Below are positions 15,248 to 27,012 of a DNA stretch of 64,000 nt, in pieces. Under the pieces are notes generated by a model that made no database searches, was not told the origin of the DNA, and saw only the letters and a list, made by a program, of their open reading frames with translations. Source of the stretch: an uncultured Lentisphaeraceae bacterium (GTDB taxonomy: Bacteria; Verrucomicrobiota; Kiritimatiellia; RFP12; DVOR01); assembly GCA_949282555.1 (NCBI GenBank), contig CASDPK010000010.1, positions 62,001 to 126,000 on the forward strand, read 5' to 3'. Both the position numbers and the translations under genes were made by a program. Each line of letters begins with the position of its first letter. Positions within the stretch are counted from its first letter, which is position 1.

Positions 15248-16377
15248 ATGGATTTTGAGCAAAGACTGGCGGAAGCGTTGGCGGCATTGGATGCCCGCGG
15301 GTGCCTACGGACCTTACCCAAAGAGGAAGATTCCCGTGGGCTGGTGAATCTTTCGAGCAACGACTACCTCGGCCTGCTGGAGGACGTTTCCCTGCGGGAA
15401 GCGTTTTATGCGTCCCTCTCCGGAGCGGATCGGCAGCTCAGCGCCGCCAGTTCGCGCCTGCTCACAGGCAACACCCCCGCCGCGGAAGCCTTGGAGGCCG
15501 ACCTTGCCGCCGCCTACGGCGCGGAATCGGCGCTTGTCTTCGGCTCCGGTTACCACGCGAACACCGGAATCCTCCCGGCCTTGGCGGGGCCGCGCACATT
15601 GGTGCTGGCCGATCGCCTCAGCCATGCGAGCATGATTGACGGCATCCGTGCCTCAGGCTGCAAGTTCTTCCGTTATCGACACAACGACCTCGCACACGCG
15701 CGCCAATTGTTGGAACGGATGGCGGCGGACTTTGACGATGTCGTTGTCATGACCGAAAGCGTCTTCTCCATGGACGGAGACCGCACCGACCTCGCGCAGT
15801 TCGTGGCCCTCAAACGGGATTTCCCGAACGTCGTGCTCTATTTGGACGAAGCGCACGGCGTCGGCGTCTTCGGAGAGACCGGGCTCGGCTGTGCCCACGC
15901 CGCAGGCCTTCATCGCGACATCGACTTGCTCGTGGGAACCCTCGGCAAGGCCCTCTGTTCCACGGGTGCCTACCTCATTTGCTCCCGCGTGGTTCGCGAC
16001 ACGCTGGTGAATCGGATGCGCCCCTTCATCTTCACCACCGCGCTCCCTCCCGTGAACTTGGCCTGGACGCGCCACGTGCTGCACGCGCTCCCCGACATGG
16101 GAGAGCGCCGGGCGCGTCTTCGCTCCATGGGGCAACGGCTCAGCGAAGCCATCCGCGCGAAGGGGATTGACTGCCCAAGCGATTCCCAAATCGTGCCCTA
16201 CGTCATCGGCTCCGCCACAGCCGCCGCGGAGGCCGCCGCGCGCTTCCGCAAAGCCGGTTTCCACGTCTTGCCCATCCGCCCCCCGACCGTGCCGGAAGGC
16301 ACCGCACGCCTGCGGTTCTCCCTCACGGCAAGCCTCCGCGAAGACGATTTCGCACGATTGCTGGAAGAGGTCGCACG

Positions 16378-16381
<4 letters not shown>
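15248..16381 (+). CDS. bioF: 8-amino-7-oxononanoate synthase (BioF-type alpha-oxoamine synthase)
   Basis: 377-residue PLP enzyme that condenses pimeloyl-ACP/CoA with alanine in biotin synthesis. Landmarks are SSNDYLGL near residue 37, GSGYHANTG near 98, DEAHGVGVFGE near 200, the PLP lysine K234 in GTLGKALCSTGAY and the BioF-like tail RPPTVPEGTARLRFSL. The related Kbl and serine palmitoyltransferases share the fold, but the tail favours BioF. No ribosome site precedes the ATG; an extended -10 lies six bases upstream, suggesting a leaderless message. Its stop overlaps the GTG start of the recD2-like gene (GTGA), so the two are coupled. No other biotin gene is near. Confidence 0.85.
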
Positions 16382-18568
<2,187 letters not shown>

Positions 18569-18582
<14 letters not shown>

Positions 18583-18620
18583 GAGGCTCCGCATCCCAAT
18601 GGCCGAGGCTCCGTATGTCG
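18569..18620. repeat. Intergenic repeat with GAGGCTCCG words
   Basis: Two copies of GAGGCTCCG (at 18583 and 18605) lie after the recD2-like gene. The stretch ATCCCAACC-NN-AGAGGCTCCG is shared with the gap at 43.1 kb, and CTCCGTAT is the reverse complement of the GATACGGAG core seen in four other gaps. The copy begins inside the last codons of the upstream gene. Confidence 0.55.
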
Positions 18621-18657
18621 GATTCCTTGGCATCGGATTCCGCCCAGCTGGCAGGGA

Positions 18658-18666
18658 TGGTATAAT
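18658..18666 (+). promoter_or_regulatory. Extended -10 promoter with perfect TATAAT
   Basis: TGGTATAAT followed by GGGCGC. The initiating region would be near 18673, giving a leader of about 27 bases with a GGAG ribosome site before the ATG at 18700. Confidence 0.7.
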
Positions 18667-18699
18667 GGGCGCTTTCCGAAATCGCATGGAGAACGACCG

Positions 18700-19167
18700 A
18701 TGATTATCAGCAAACTCGCGCTCACCCTGACCGAAGACGACATCAACTCCGGCCTTGCGGCCGCGTTTGCCAAGATGGCCGAGACGCAGGGCGAAGCCCT
18801 CAAGAAGGTGAAAGACCCGAAAGTGGCGCTGAAGGATGGCACCCTCATCTTCAAGTGCAAGGCCTCGATGGGCTTCCTCCCGGTGCCGGTGGAAGCGCAA
18901 ATCCGCCTCTCGCCCGCACAGGACGGCACGGCGCTGGACATCACGCTGGCGAAGGTGTCGCTGGCCATGATGGGCGGTGACGCGATTGCCGGGCAATTGA
19001 TGGGGCAACTGGCGACGGCCGTGGCCGGGAAGCCCGGGCTCTCCGTGGCCGGCAACACGCTGACGGTGGCCCTGCGGACGTTGGCCGATCTTCGCGGCAT
19101 CGTCCTTGGCGGGCGGTTGAACGATATCGCCATCGTCAACGGCACGCTGGCGCTCGACTTCTCGTAA
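18700..19167 (+). CDS. Conserved-looking small protein of unknown function
   Basis: 155 residues, not recognised. It starts MIISKLALTLTEDDINSG with a GGAG ribosome site eight bases upstream and has its own TATAAT promoter, so it is very likely expressed. There is no signal peptide or obvious membrane segment. The pattern is alternating beta strands and amphipathic helices (VALKDGTLIFKCKASMGFLP, then LRTLADLRGIVLGG). The rhythm of beta-strand pairs around LKDG and a final strand IAIVNGTLALDFS is loosely like lipid-binding LmeA/DUF2993-type proteins, but that is only an impression. It ends 14 bases before the dGTPase-like gene. Confidence 0.75.
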   Translation: MIISKLALTLTEDDINSGLAAAFAKMAETQGEALKKVKDPKVALKDGTLIFKCKASMGFLPVPVEAQIRLSPAQDGTALDITLAKVSLAMMGGDAIAGQLMGQLATAVAGKPGLSVAGNTLTVALRTLADLRGIVLGGRLNDIAIVNGTLALDFS

Positions 19168-19181
19168 CCGTCGGCCCCGGC

Positions 19182-20474
19182 ATGGACACCTTGGATTGGG
19201 AGCGCCTGCTCTGCGCGAAGCGTCCCGGCTTGAATGCCGAGGGCGGCGTGGTGTTGCAAACGCGTGCGGAGCAGGCGCCGCGCACCCCGGCGGAGGCCGA
19301 CGTCCAGCGCGTCGTCTTCTCGGCTCCCTTCCGCCGTCTCGAAGGCAAAACGCAGGTGCACCCCTTCGCGCGGGTGGACTATGTGCACAATCGTTTGACG
19401 CATTCGTTGGAGGTGGCGGAGACGGGTGCGGGGCTGGCGCAGGCCGTCATGCGGCGGATGGCCCTTCCTGAGGCATGGCAACGTGCGGCGACGCTTCACG
19501 TGCGCGCCGCCTGCTTGGGCCACGACATCGGCAACCCTCCCTATGGGCACACGGGGGAATATGCCATCCGATTTTGGGCGGAACGCCGAATGGACGAGCT
19601 GCGCGCGTTGTTGCGTGAGGATGGCGCCTCTTCCGAGAACGCATTGGAAGATCTCCGGAAGTTTGACGGAAACGCCCAAACCTTCCGTCTGCTCGCCAAT
19701 CCCGCGCCGCGGGACAGCGCTTACTTCCGCCTCACCTGCGCCAGCCTCGGTGCGTTGGTGAAATATCCCTACCGGGCGTGTGACACCGCAAAAGCGAAGT
19801 TTTCCTGCTTTGCCTCCGAGGAGCCGTGTTTCGACGCCGTGATGGAGGCATTGGGCCTCCGCGTCGCCCCCGGCGTTTGGGAGCGTCATCCGCTTTCCTA
19901 CCTCTTGGAAATCGCCGACGATCTCTGCTATTGCGTGACGGACTGCGAGGATGCCGTGACCTTGGGCATCCTCGACGAGGCGACCGTTCGGGAATGGTTC
20001 TTGGAGCTTTTCGGGGCCGAGGCCGAACGTGACGCCGCGCGTGCGCTCTCCATCCCACATCTGCGGGCCAAAGTCATCGGGCACTTGATGGAAGGATTCG
20101 CCGAGGAGCTCGTCTCCGCCTTCCGTGCCCCCGCGACCCTGCCAAGGCTTGAGGCCACCTCGCCCACCTGGGCACGCCTCAAGAAGCTGAAGAGCAGCTA
20201 CAGCATCGTCTTCGACGATCAGGCAAAAATCCGCAACGACCTTCAAGCGCAGGTCATCATCGGCCGCACGCTCGACTGCTTTCTCCAAACGCTCCAGCAC
20301 ATCCGCGATCCGGAGCTTTCCTATGGCGACGCGCTGTTCGTGAAGTACACCTTTGGGGAAGACTTTGTGCGGCAACATCGCCATCGCCCCTACGCATGGT
20401 GGCTCTATGCCATGCTTGATTTCGTCACAGGCATGACCGACGCCTATCTCCAGCGCTTCGCCCGGATTCTCTGA
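19182..20474 (+). CDS. dgt: Deoxyguanosinetriphosphate triphosphohydrolase-like HD protein
   Basis: 430-residue HD-domain enzyme that cleaves dGTP (or other dNTPs) to the nucleoside and triphosphate, shaping nucleotide pools. Family motifs are clear: FRRLEGKTQVHP, HNRLTHSLEVAETG (first metal His), LGHDIGNPPYGHTGE at residues 112-126 (the HD pair), YLLEIADDLCYCVTDCEDAV and YSIVFDDQAKIR. It starts 14 bases after the small unknown gene and shares its promoter. No ribosome site is evident. Confidence 0.9.
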   Translation: MDTLDWERLLCAKRPGLNAEGGVVLQTRAEQAPRTPAEADVQRVVFSAPFRRLEGKTQVHPFARVDYVHNRLTHSLEVAETGAGLAQAVMRRMALPEAWQRAATLHVRAACLGHDIGNPPYGHTGEYAIRFWAERRMDELRALLREDGASSENALEDLRKFDGNAQTFRLLANPAPRDSAYFRLTCASLGALVKYPYRACDTAKAKFSCFASEEPCFDAVMEALGLRVAPGVWERHPLSYLLEIADDLCYCVTDCEDAVTLGILDEATVREWFLELFGAEAERDAARALSIPHLRAKVIGHLMEGFAEELVSAFRAPATLPRLEATSPTWARLKKLKSSYSIVFDDQAKIRNDLQAQVIIGRTLDCFLQTLQHIRDPELSYGDALFVKYTFGEDFVRQHRHRPYAWWLYAMLDFVTGMTDAYLQRFARIL

Positions 20475-20512
20475 TCCGCCCCGTTCGCGCCCAAGGGGAA
20501 GACGCCGTCTTG

Positions 20513-20521
20513 TGCTATACT
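20513..20521 (+). promoter_or_regulatory. Extended -10 promoter of thrC
   Basis: TGCTATACT at 20513-20521, 29 bases upstream of the thrC start, which also has a GGAGG ribosome site (AACAAGGAGGAACG). Confidence 0.65.
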
Positions 20522-20550
20522 GAGACCTTCCGAACAAGGAGGAACGCGCA

Positions 20551-21972
20551 ATGGAATACATCTCCACCCGTGGGCTCGCACCCCGCACCGACAGCCTGCA
20601 CGCACTGCTTCATGGGCTCGCCCCCGATGGCGGCCTGTATGTGCCGGCCGAGCCGTTGGCGCCGCTGACGCCGGGCGAGGACTTCCGCGCCACGATGGAA
20701 GCCTTGCTGGAACGGTTCTTTGGGGAAATCCCGGAGCCCGTCCGCAAAGACGCGGTGGCGAAGTCGCTCGCGCGGTTCCGTGCGCCGGAGGTCGTGCCGC
20801 TCAAAGAGGGCGGCGGCGTTTCGTTCCTCGAGCTTTTCCATGGCCCGACGTATGCGTTCAAGGATGTGGCGCTGACCTTGCTGCCGCACTTGATGGCCTA
20901 TGCGGCCCAAGCCGCCGGCGTGGGCCGTGTGTGCGTGCTCACCGCCACGAGCGGCGACACCGGCAGTGCCGCCATGCAGGGCTTCGCGGACGTCCCGGAC
21001 ACCTCCGTGCTCGTCTTCTATCCCAAAGTCGGCACCTCCGAGATTCAGCGGCGCCAGATGGTGTGCTGTCCCGGTGGCAACGTTTCGGCGTGCGCCATCA
21101 AGGGGAACTTCGACGACGCCCAGGCCGCCGTCAAGGCCGCCTTTGCCGATGCGGCGTTGGCGGCTCGGGCCAAAGCGGCCGGATGCCTGCTCTCCTCGGC
21201 CAACAGCATCAACATCGGCCGGTTGTTCCCGCAGATTTGCTATTACCTTGACTGCGCCCGCCGGATCGGCGGCCCCTTCGACGTGGTGGTGCCCACGGGG
21301 AACTTCGGCAACATTTTGGCCGCGCACTATGCTTGGCAGCTCGGGGCGCCCATTGGCCGCCTTGCCGTCGCCTCCAATGCCAACCGCGTGGTCTGCGACT
21401 TCGTTCGCACGGGACGTTATGATGCGCACCGCGAATTCCGCATCACCAATTCGCCCTCAATGGATATCCTTGTCTCCTCCAACGTGGAGCGTCTGCTTTG
21501 GCTCCTCACCAAGGGCAACGACGTGGAGGTGCGCACGTGGGAATCCCAGCTCAAAGCCGAGGGCGCCTTCCAAATCGGCGGCTATGCCCTGCACGATCTC
21601 AAGGAGCGTTTCGCCGCCGGATGGGCCACGCCCGAAGAGACGGAAACGGCCATCGCCGACCTTTGGCGTGAATCCCGCTATTTGGCCGATCCGCACACCG
21701 CAATCGGGTGGAAGGTCGCCCGCGAATTGCCGCCCACCGGCCGCCCGACAGTCGTCGCGGCCACCGCCTCGCCGTGGAAATTCCCCGTGACAATGCTCCG
21801 TGCCCTCACCGGGAAGACCGTGGCAGACGAGTTCGCGGCCGCCGGAGAGCTCGCGGCCATCACCGGGCAAATGCCGGCGCTCGCGGATCTGCGTTCGGCC
21901 CCGATCCTGCACGAAGCCGTCACCGCACGTGATGCCGTGCCGGAGGCCATCTGCCGAACCTTTGGATTCTGA
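20551..21972 (+). CDS. thrC: Threonine synthase
   Basis: 473-residue PLP enzyme converting O-phosphohomoserine to threonine. The N-terminal STRG and GLAPDGGLYVP motifs are typical. The PLP lysine is K104 in HGPTYAFKDVAL. TATSGDTGSAAMQGF is the phosphate-cup motif, and the VVPTGNFGNILAAHYA glycine-rich loop follows near residue 248. The length suits the yeast/E. coli-like class rather than the short class. It has its own promoter and a strong ribosome site and appears monocistronic. Confidence 0.95.
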   Translation: MEYISTRGLAPRTDSLHALLHGLAPDGGLYVPAEPLAPLTPGEDFRATMEALLERFFGEIPEPVRKDAVAKSLARFRAPEVVPLKEGGGVSFLELFHGPTYAFKDVALTLLPHLMAYAAQAAGVGRVCVLTATSGDTGSAAMQGFADVPDTSVLVFYPKVGTSEIQRRQMVCCPGGNVSACAIKGNFDDAQAAVKAAFADAALAARAKAAGCLLSSANSINIGRLFPQICYYLDCARRIGGPFDVVVPTGNFGNILAAHYAWQLGAPIGRLAVASNANRVVCDFVRTGRYDAHREFRITNSPSMDILVSSNVERLLWLLTKGNDVEVRTWESQLKAEGAFQIGGYALHDLKERFAAGWATPEETETAIADLWRESRYLADPHTAIGWKVARELPPTGRPTVVAATASPWKFPVTMLRALTGKTVADEFAAAGELAAITGQMPALADLRSAPILHEAVTARDAVPEAICRTFGF

Positions 21973-22043
21973 CGAGGGGACATTCCCCGGAGAGACCCGC
22001 AGGGCCCCAGCCTTACGGTCCGCCCGGGCCGTGAGGCGTTGTT

Positions 22044-24590
22044 ATGATCCTTCACCTGAGACGCGAAGGCGACCGGCTCTCCCTCTGGGGGGAGTCCTTC
22101 GGGCGGCGTGTCTCCGCACAGGAACTGCGCCCGTCGCTCCGATTCCTTTTCGTCGGTTGGCGAGACGTTGTGCTGGAAGGGCGAGGCGTCCTTCAAGTGC
22201 TCCGCGGGGTCGCCCGGGGCCAAACCTCCCCTTTGCTGGTCTATGACGCCTCGGTGCGAACTGCGGCGGCGGCATTGACCGTTGTCCTTCGCCTCATCGC
22301 GGCAGGACGAGTGGTGCCGACACTTCAAGAAAACGAAGCGCGTTGGCGGCTGACGGTGTTGCCCGAGGAATATGACCCCGCATTGGCGAATGCGTTGGCC
22401 GATCTTTGGATGCGCACCTGTGCGAGCACCACGCTCACGCGAGCCCAAGCCGCAAAGGCAAAGTTTTATACCGCCGACGACGCTTGGCTGGCCGCCCTGC
22501 GCGCACCCAATGCGCACGTCTCCCCCACAAGTCCCGAGCTGGCCTCCGCCCTAAGCAACTGGGCCGCGCCCCTTTTTGAGGGTGGCCGTGCCGCACTTCC
22601 GCTTGTTCCACGCCACACCGAGGAGGGATGGTATTTGGACTATGGGGAGGCAGGCGCTTCCGCCTCAACGGCGGTGTTGCGCCTCCTCGGCCAAGCCATC
22701 GCGGTGGCGCCTCTGTTGGCGATGCCCCAACCATGGGACAAGGAAACGTTCGCGCGTTTCCTGCGCGAGGCGGTGCCGGCATTGCGGGCGGCGGCCTTTG
22801 TGGTGACGTTGCCATCGGCCTTGGAGGCTTCCGTTCCGGAGGTTCGGGAAACGGCACTGAGCCTCGATGGCGAACACGTGCGCGTGGCCCGAACGGTGTG
22901 CCTTGCGGGGACGGAACTCTCCGAGGCGGAGGCGCAAGCCATCCTCGATGCGGGGGAGCCCTTGGCCTTCATCCATGGGGAATGGCGTTATGTGGATTTG
23001 GAGGCGCTGCGGCGGGCATTGGAGGCCCTTGGCCCGGCGGAAGTGTCGCGGCACCGCGCGTTGCCCCTGCTGATGGCGGGAGCCCTGCGCATCGCCCCCG
23101 ATGCTCAGGACGTCCGCGACTTCCTGCGTGAGATGACATCGCCCCCCTCGGGAGACCTCCCGTTGAGAACGGTTCTGCGCCCCTACCAGGCGCAAGGCGT
23201 CTGCTGGCTCATGCAAGCCGCCGCGCATGGCCTTGGGGTGTGCCTGGCCGACGACATGGGCCTGGGCAAAACGCTCCAGACCATCGCCTTTCTGCTCTCG
23301 CGTCCCGGCCCTGCGTTGGTGGTGGCCCCGCTCACGGTGTTGCCGGTGTGGGAACGCGAATTGGCGCGTTGGGCGCCCAATCTCCATGTGTATCGGCACG
23401 ACGGCCCCCAGCGTATGCTTGACGCCGGCTTTGCCAAATTGGCACAGGAGGCCGATGTCACGCTCACGGCCTATGGCTACCTTTGGCGGGACTACGTGAG
23501 CCTGCGCCGGGTTGACTGGGCCACGTTGGTGCTCGACGAAGCGCAACAGATCAAGAATCCCGGCACGCGGCAATCGCAAGCGGCGCGGTCATTGGGCGCG
23601 GAGTTCCGCCTCGCACTCACGGGCACACCCATCGAAAACCGTCTCGACGATCTGTGGAGTCTCTTGGATTTCCTCAATCCCGGATTGTTCGGCCCTCGGA
23701 AGGACTTTGCCACGACCTATGCGGACCCCGTCCGACTTCGTCGCGCCGTGTCTCACTTTCTCCTGCGCCGTCTGAAACGCGATCCCGGCATCCTTGCCGA
23801 GTTGCCGCCCAAGATCGTGCAGGAGCATTATGCCCCGCTCACGGACTTGCAAGCCGCGGCCTACGACCTCGCGCTGGCGGAATATGCCCGCGACGCGCGG
23901 AATCATCCTTCGGGCGAACGCGCCGGTGCTGTGCTGGTGTTGCTCACCCGCCTCAAACAAATCTGCGATGGCCTTATCGAGCCTCCGTCCCTCGCGGACG
24001 GACAAAGCCACGAGGAGACGCAACCCGAGCGCGCTGTACCCGTCTCCGGGAAGCTGTTGGTTCTGTTGCCCTTGCTGGATGACATCCTCGCCGGCGGGGA
24101 AAGCGTATTGGTGTTCACCCAATTCGTGACGATGGGCGAATGGGTGAAACGTGTCTTGGAAGAGCGTTTGGGGCGACCGGTTCCCTTTGTTCACGGTGGT
24201 CTCACGGCGTCCCAGCGAAAAGAAGCCATCGGGAGTTTCTCCGAAGATCCCCGCCCCGGGGTGCTCATCCTTTCGTTGAGAACAGGCGCTTTTGGCCTTA
24301 CGCTTACCAAAGCCAACCACGTGATCCATCTCGACCGCTGGTGGAATCCGGCCGTTGAGGAGCAAGCCACCGACCGCGTCCACCGTATCGGCCAGCGGCG
24401 CACGGTGGTGGTGCATCATCTGCTCTGTCGCGGAACGTTGGAAGACCGCATCGACCGTCTCTTGCGCGAGAAGCGCGACTTGGCCGAACGCATCGTCGCC
24501 CCCACCCCGGCGGCGCTCCTCGCCCGTCTGCCATCCGACACGCTGATGGGCCTCCTCCGCCGCGAGGGAACGACCGAACGCCCCCACTGA
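22044..24590 (+). CDS. SNF2/RapA-family ATPase (DEAD-like helicase)
   Basis: 848 residues. An N-terminal region of about 380 residues without recognisable motifs precedes a complete Snf2 motor: LRPYQAQGVCWL (motif Q region), ADDMGLGKTLQTIAF with Walker A lysine K409, VLDEAQQIKN near 498, LTGTPIENRLDDLWSL, then the C-terminal lobe with VFTQFVTMGEW, LRTGAFGLTLTKANHV and RVHRIGQRRTVVVHHL. Such proteins translocate on double-stranded DNA and remodel bound proteins or recycle RNA polymerase. No restriction or defence genes are adjacent, so a housekeeping role is more likely than a defence role. Confidence 0.9.
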   Translation: MILHLRREGDRLSLWGESFGRRVSAQELRPSLRFLFVGWRDVVLEGRGVLQVLRGVARGQTSPLLVYDASVRTAAAALTVVLRLIAAGRVVPTLQENEARWRLTVLPEEYDPALANALADLWMRTCASTTLTRAQAAKAKFYTADDAWLAALRAPNAHVSPTSPELASALSNWAAPLFEGGRAALPLVPRHTEEGWYLDYGEAGASASTAVLRLLGQAIAVAPLLAMPQPWDKETFARFLREAVPALRAAAFVVTLPSALEASVPEVRETALSLDGEHVRVARTVCLAGTELSEAEAQAILDAGEPLAFIHGEWRYVDLEALRRALEALGPAEVSRHRALPLLMAGALRIAPDAQDVRDFLREMTSPPSGDLPLRTVLRPYQAQGVCWLMQAAAHGLGVCLADDMGLGKTLQTIAFLLSRPGPALVVAPLTVLPVWERELARWAPNLHVYRHDGPQRMLDAGFAKLAQEADVTLTAYGYLWRDYVSLRRVDWATLVLDEAQQIKNPGTRQSQAARSLGAEFRLALTGTPIENRLDDLWSLLDFLNPGLFGPRKDFATTYADPVRLRRAVSHFLLRRLKRDPGILAELPPKIVQEHYAPLTDLQAAAYDLALAEYARDARNHPSGERAGAVLVLLTRLKQICDGLIEPPSLADGQSHEETQPERAVPVSGKLLVLLPLLDDILAGGESVLVFTQFVTMGEWVKRVLEERLGRPVPFVHGGLTASQRKEAIGSFSEDPRPGVLILSLRTGAFGLTLTKANHVIHLDRWWNPAVEEQATDRVHRIGQRRTVVVHHLLCRGTLEDRIDRLLREKRDLAERIVAPTPAALLARLPSDTLMGLLRREGTTERPH

Positions 24591-24635
24591 GCCCGAAGCG
24601 ACCCTGCCCCGCCATGGGCCAAAACCACGCGCCAC

Positions 24636-26372
24636 TCACACCATCCCGGCGGCCTGCAACAACGCCTTATACCTGCCGCCTCGCGCCACCAGTTCCTCGT
24701 GCGTTCCCTGCTCGACGATGCGCCCCGCCTCAAGATAGCAGATGAGCGTGGCATGGCGGATGGTGGTGAGCCGATGCGCGATAATGAGGGTGGTGCGCCC
24801 CTTGGAAAGACGCCCCAAGGCCTCCTGCACCGCCGCCTCGGCGAAGGTATCCAGCGCACTGGTGGCCTCATCAAGAATCAAAATGGACGGGTTCTTCAAG
24901 AACACGCGCGCAATGGCGATGCGCTGGGCTTGACCGCCCGAAAGCATCAAGCCATGCTCACCCACAGGCGTGGCCAACCCCTCCGGCAATCCGCGGACGA
25001 AATCCGCGAGATTCGCCAGCGCCAGCGCCTCAAAGAGTTCCTCGTCGGAAGCCCCTGGCCGCCCCAACTGGAGATTGTCGCGGATGGTGCCATCAAACAG
25101 GAACGGGCGCTGAGCCACGATGCCGATCGCCTCACGCAACGAACGCTTGGGGATATCGGCCGTGTCGCGCCCATCCAGCAGAATGTGCCCCTCGGTTGGC
25201 TCATAAAATCGGGGAATCAGCGCGGCAATCGTGCTCTTCCCTGCCCCGCTGGGGCCCACCAAGGCACAGACGCTCCCCGCCGGGAGGTCAAGCGAAGGGA
25301 GGTCAAGCACATCGCGCGTCGTCCCCGGATAGCGGAAACGGAGACCGCGGAAAGCCAAAGCGCCGTGCACCTCTCCCAAAGGCTCCCCATCGGCGGCGGG
25401 ATCGGCCTCGGGCGGCTGAGAGACGAATTCCCGGAAGCGGCAATAGCCCACGAGCCCCTGTTGATACATATCCAGCCCATTGACAATGCGTCGCATGGGC
25501 GTGGTGACGTAGCGCGAGTACATGAAAAACGCGAAGACCTGCGGCAAGGTGGCGGCGTCATTGACCACCATCCATGCGCCCAAGGCAATGTACATCAGCG
25601 AATAGCCCTCCAACAGCATCTGCGTGCCGGCAAACAAGGGCGCATACAGCACATAAACCTTCTCGAAGGAACGGCGGAAACGGGAATTGACCCGGCGGAA
25701 GGCCTGACGTTCGCGGCGCTCGCGGACAAAACTCTTGATCTCGCGAATCCCCTGCACCACATTCTCCACATGCGAGGCAAGGGTGGAGACCTCCTGGCGA
25801 TTCTCGCGCCACACCCGATGGATGCGCTTTTGGAAGGCCCCCGCGAACACAAGGATGAACGGCACCGGCAGCAAGGTGAAAAGCGCCAACGTCGGATTCA
25901 CCCAAAACATCACCGCAAAGGCCCCCGTCAGCATCAACGTCACTTCCGAGAGATCTTCCAACAGGTGATGGGCCGTTTCACCCACCAACATCAGGTCAGA
26001 CGTGATGCGGCTGAGCACCTCGCCCGTCTTGGTGCGATCGAAAAACGCGAACGGCAACCGCTGGATATGGTCGAAGAAGGCCGTCCGCATCGCCGCCTCC
26101 ACCCGAATCCCCAGCCAGTGCCCGAAAAGAATGTAGCACCACTCCAGCCCCGCGGCCACCACCGTCAGCCCCGCAAACGCCAGCGCCGCCCACCCCGTCG
26201 CGCGAAGGTTCCCCTCGGGAAGGTAGACTTGAAAGACCCGAAGCGCCGTAAACGGAATCGCCACCTGCACCGCCGCGTGCAGCGCAATCGCCGAAAGATC
26301 AAGCGCCAACAATCCCCTCTGGGCGCGATAATAACCGCACAGCGTGCGGAAGCCGGAAAACAACGCAGACAT
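24636..26372 (-). CDS. ABC transporter, fused membrane and ATPase domains (MsbA-like lipid exporter)
   Basis: 578-residue half-transporter. Six membrane segments lie in residues 15-300. The ATPase domain has Walker A GPSGAGKST at about 372-380, the Q-loop AQRPFLFDGT, signature LSGGQAQRIAIAR near 476, Walker B ILILDEATSALD near 496 and the H-loop AHRLTT. The start at 26372 (MSALFSGFRTLCGYY) is chosen because the frame upstream of it overlaps the LptE-like gene. It is the last gene of an operon with a BamD-like and an LptE-like protein, so it probably flips lipid A or another envelope lipid. Substrate is inferred only. Confidence 0.88.
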   Translation of the reverse strand: MSALFSGFRTLCGYYRAQRGLLALDLSAIALHAAVQVAIPFTALRVFQVYLPEGNLRATGWAALAFAGLTVVAAGLEWCYILFGHWLGIRVEAAMRTAFFDHIQRLPFAFFDRTKTGEVLSRITSDLMLVGETAHHLLEDLSEVTLMLTGAFAVMFWVNPTLALFTLLPVPFILVFAGAFQKRIHRVWRENRQEVSTLASHVENVVQGIREIKSFVRERRERQAFRRVNSRFRRSFEKVYVLYAPLFAGTQMLLEGYSLMYIALGAWMVVNDAATLPQVFAFFMYSRYVTTPMRRIVNGLDMYQQGLVGYCRFREFVSQPPEADPAADGEPLGEVHGALAFRGLRFRYPGTTRDVLDLPSLDLPAGSVCALVGPSGAGKSTIAALIPRFYEPTEGHILLDGRDTADIPKRSLREAIGIVAQRPFLFDGTIRDNLQLGRPGASDEELFEALALANLADFVRGLPEGLATPVGEHGLMLSGGQAQRIAIARVFLKNPSILILDEATSALDTFAEAAVQEALGRLSKGRTTLIIAHRLTTIRHATLICYLEAGRIVEQGTHEELVARGGRYKALLQAAGMV

Positions 26373-26394
26373 GGCAAGACCCGAAAGCGCCGCC

Positions 26395-27012
26395 TCACTC
26401 CGCGGCGGGGAGGGCGACCGCCTCGGCCTCAGGCGGAAGCGTCGCTTCCTTCGGCTCGGCCGCCGGGGTTTCGGCAGGAAGATCGGGGAGATCCGCCTCG
26501 AGGGCCTGAAGCGCCTCCACGAGCACCTTGGCCAACTGACGGGAGACGCGCGGGAGCGCATCCGTCACACCGGTCTGATAATCGTTGCGGGTCATCATGG
26601 TGTCGGTGGCGGAGAAGGTCTTGCCGTTGATCAGCGTTTCGCCCGTCACCGCATCGAACACATAGAGCCGCACCTTCAGCGTCAAGCGATACTCGTCCGG
26701 CACGATGATGTTGTTGCGGTCGTAACTGACGGCGTCGCTGCTCGGGCTGCTCATGATGCCCTGCACGCGAAGTCGCGCCGTTGCGTAATCGGTCGGCCGG
26801 AACGTTCCATCCTCGATCAGCGCATCCAAAAACTGTTGCGTGGCGATGGCGCCCACCTTCGGATATTCCGAGCGGTTCTCAAACGCCGCGACATGGACAC
26901 TCCGCAACGCTTCCGGCACGGAGGAGCCGCGCGTGTATCCCTTGCACCCCGCAAAGAGCGCAAGGATGGCGAAGACAGAAACGAACGAGGCAACGGCGGA
27001 CAACGGCTTCAT
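26395..27012 (-). CDS. LptE-like outer-membrane lipoprotein
   Basis: 205-residue lipoprotein. The signal peptide ends in the lipobox LFAGC, giving a lipidated Cys near residue 23. The pattern after it (GYTRGSSVPEALRSVHVAAF, then ENRSEYP) matches LptE-type proteins, which plug the LptD pore during lipopolysaccharide insertion; C-terminal residues are rich in P, A and E. Its ATG overlaps the stop of the BamD-like gene (ATGA), and it lies 22 bases before the ABC exporter. LptD itself is not in the window. Confidence 0.75.
   Translation of the reverse strand: MKPLSAVASFVSVFAILALFAGCKGYTRGSSVPEALRSVHVAAFENRSEYPKVGAIATQQFLDALIEDGTFRPTDYATARLRVQGIMSSPSSDAVSYDRNNIIVPDEYRLTLKVRLYVFDAVTGETLINGKTFSATDTMMTRNDYQTGVTDALPRVSRQLAKVLVEALQALEADLPDLPAETPAAEPKEATLPPEAEAVALPAAE

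Noticed and set aside
22044-24590. SNF2 protein as part of a defence system
   Set aside because: No methylase, nuclease or other defence gene is adjacent; its neighbours are threonine synthase and an envelope operon.
24699-26630. Long plus-strand frame opposite the ABC exporter
   Set aside because: The minus strand has every ABC motif in order; the plus frame is an Arg/His/Gln-rich shadow.
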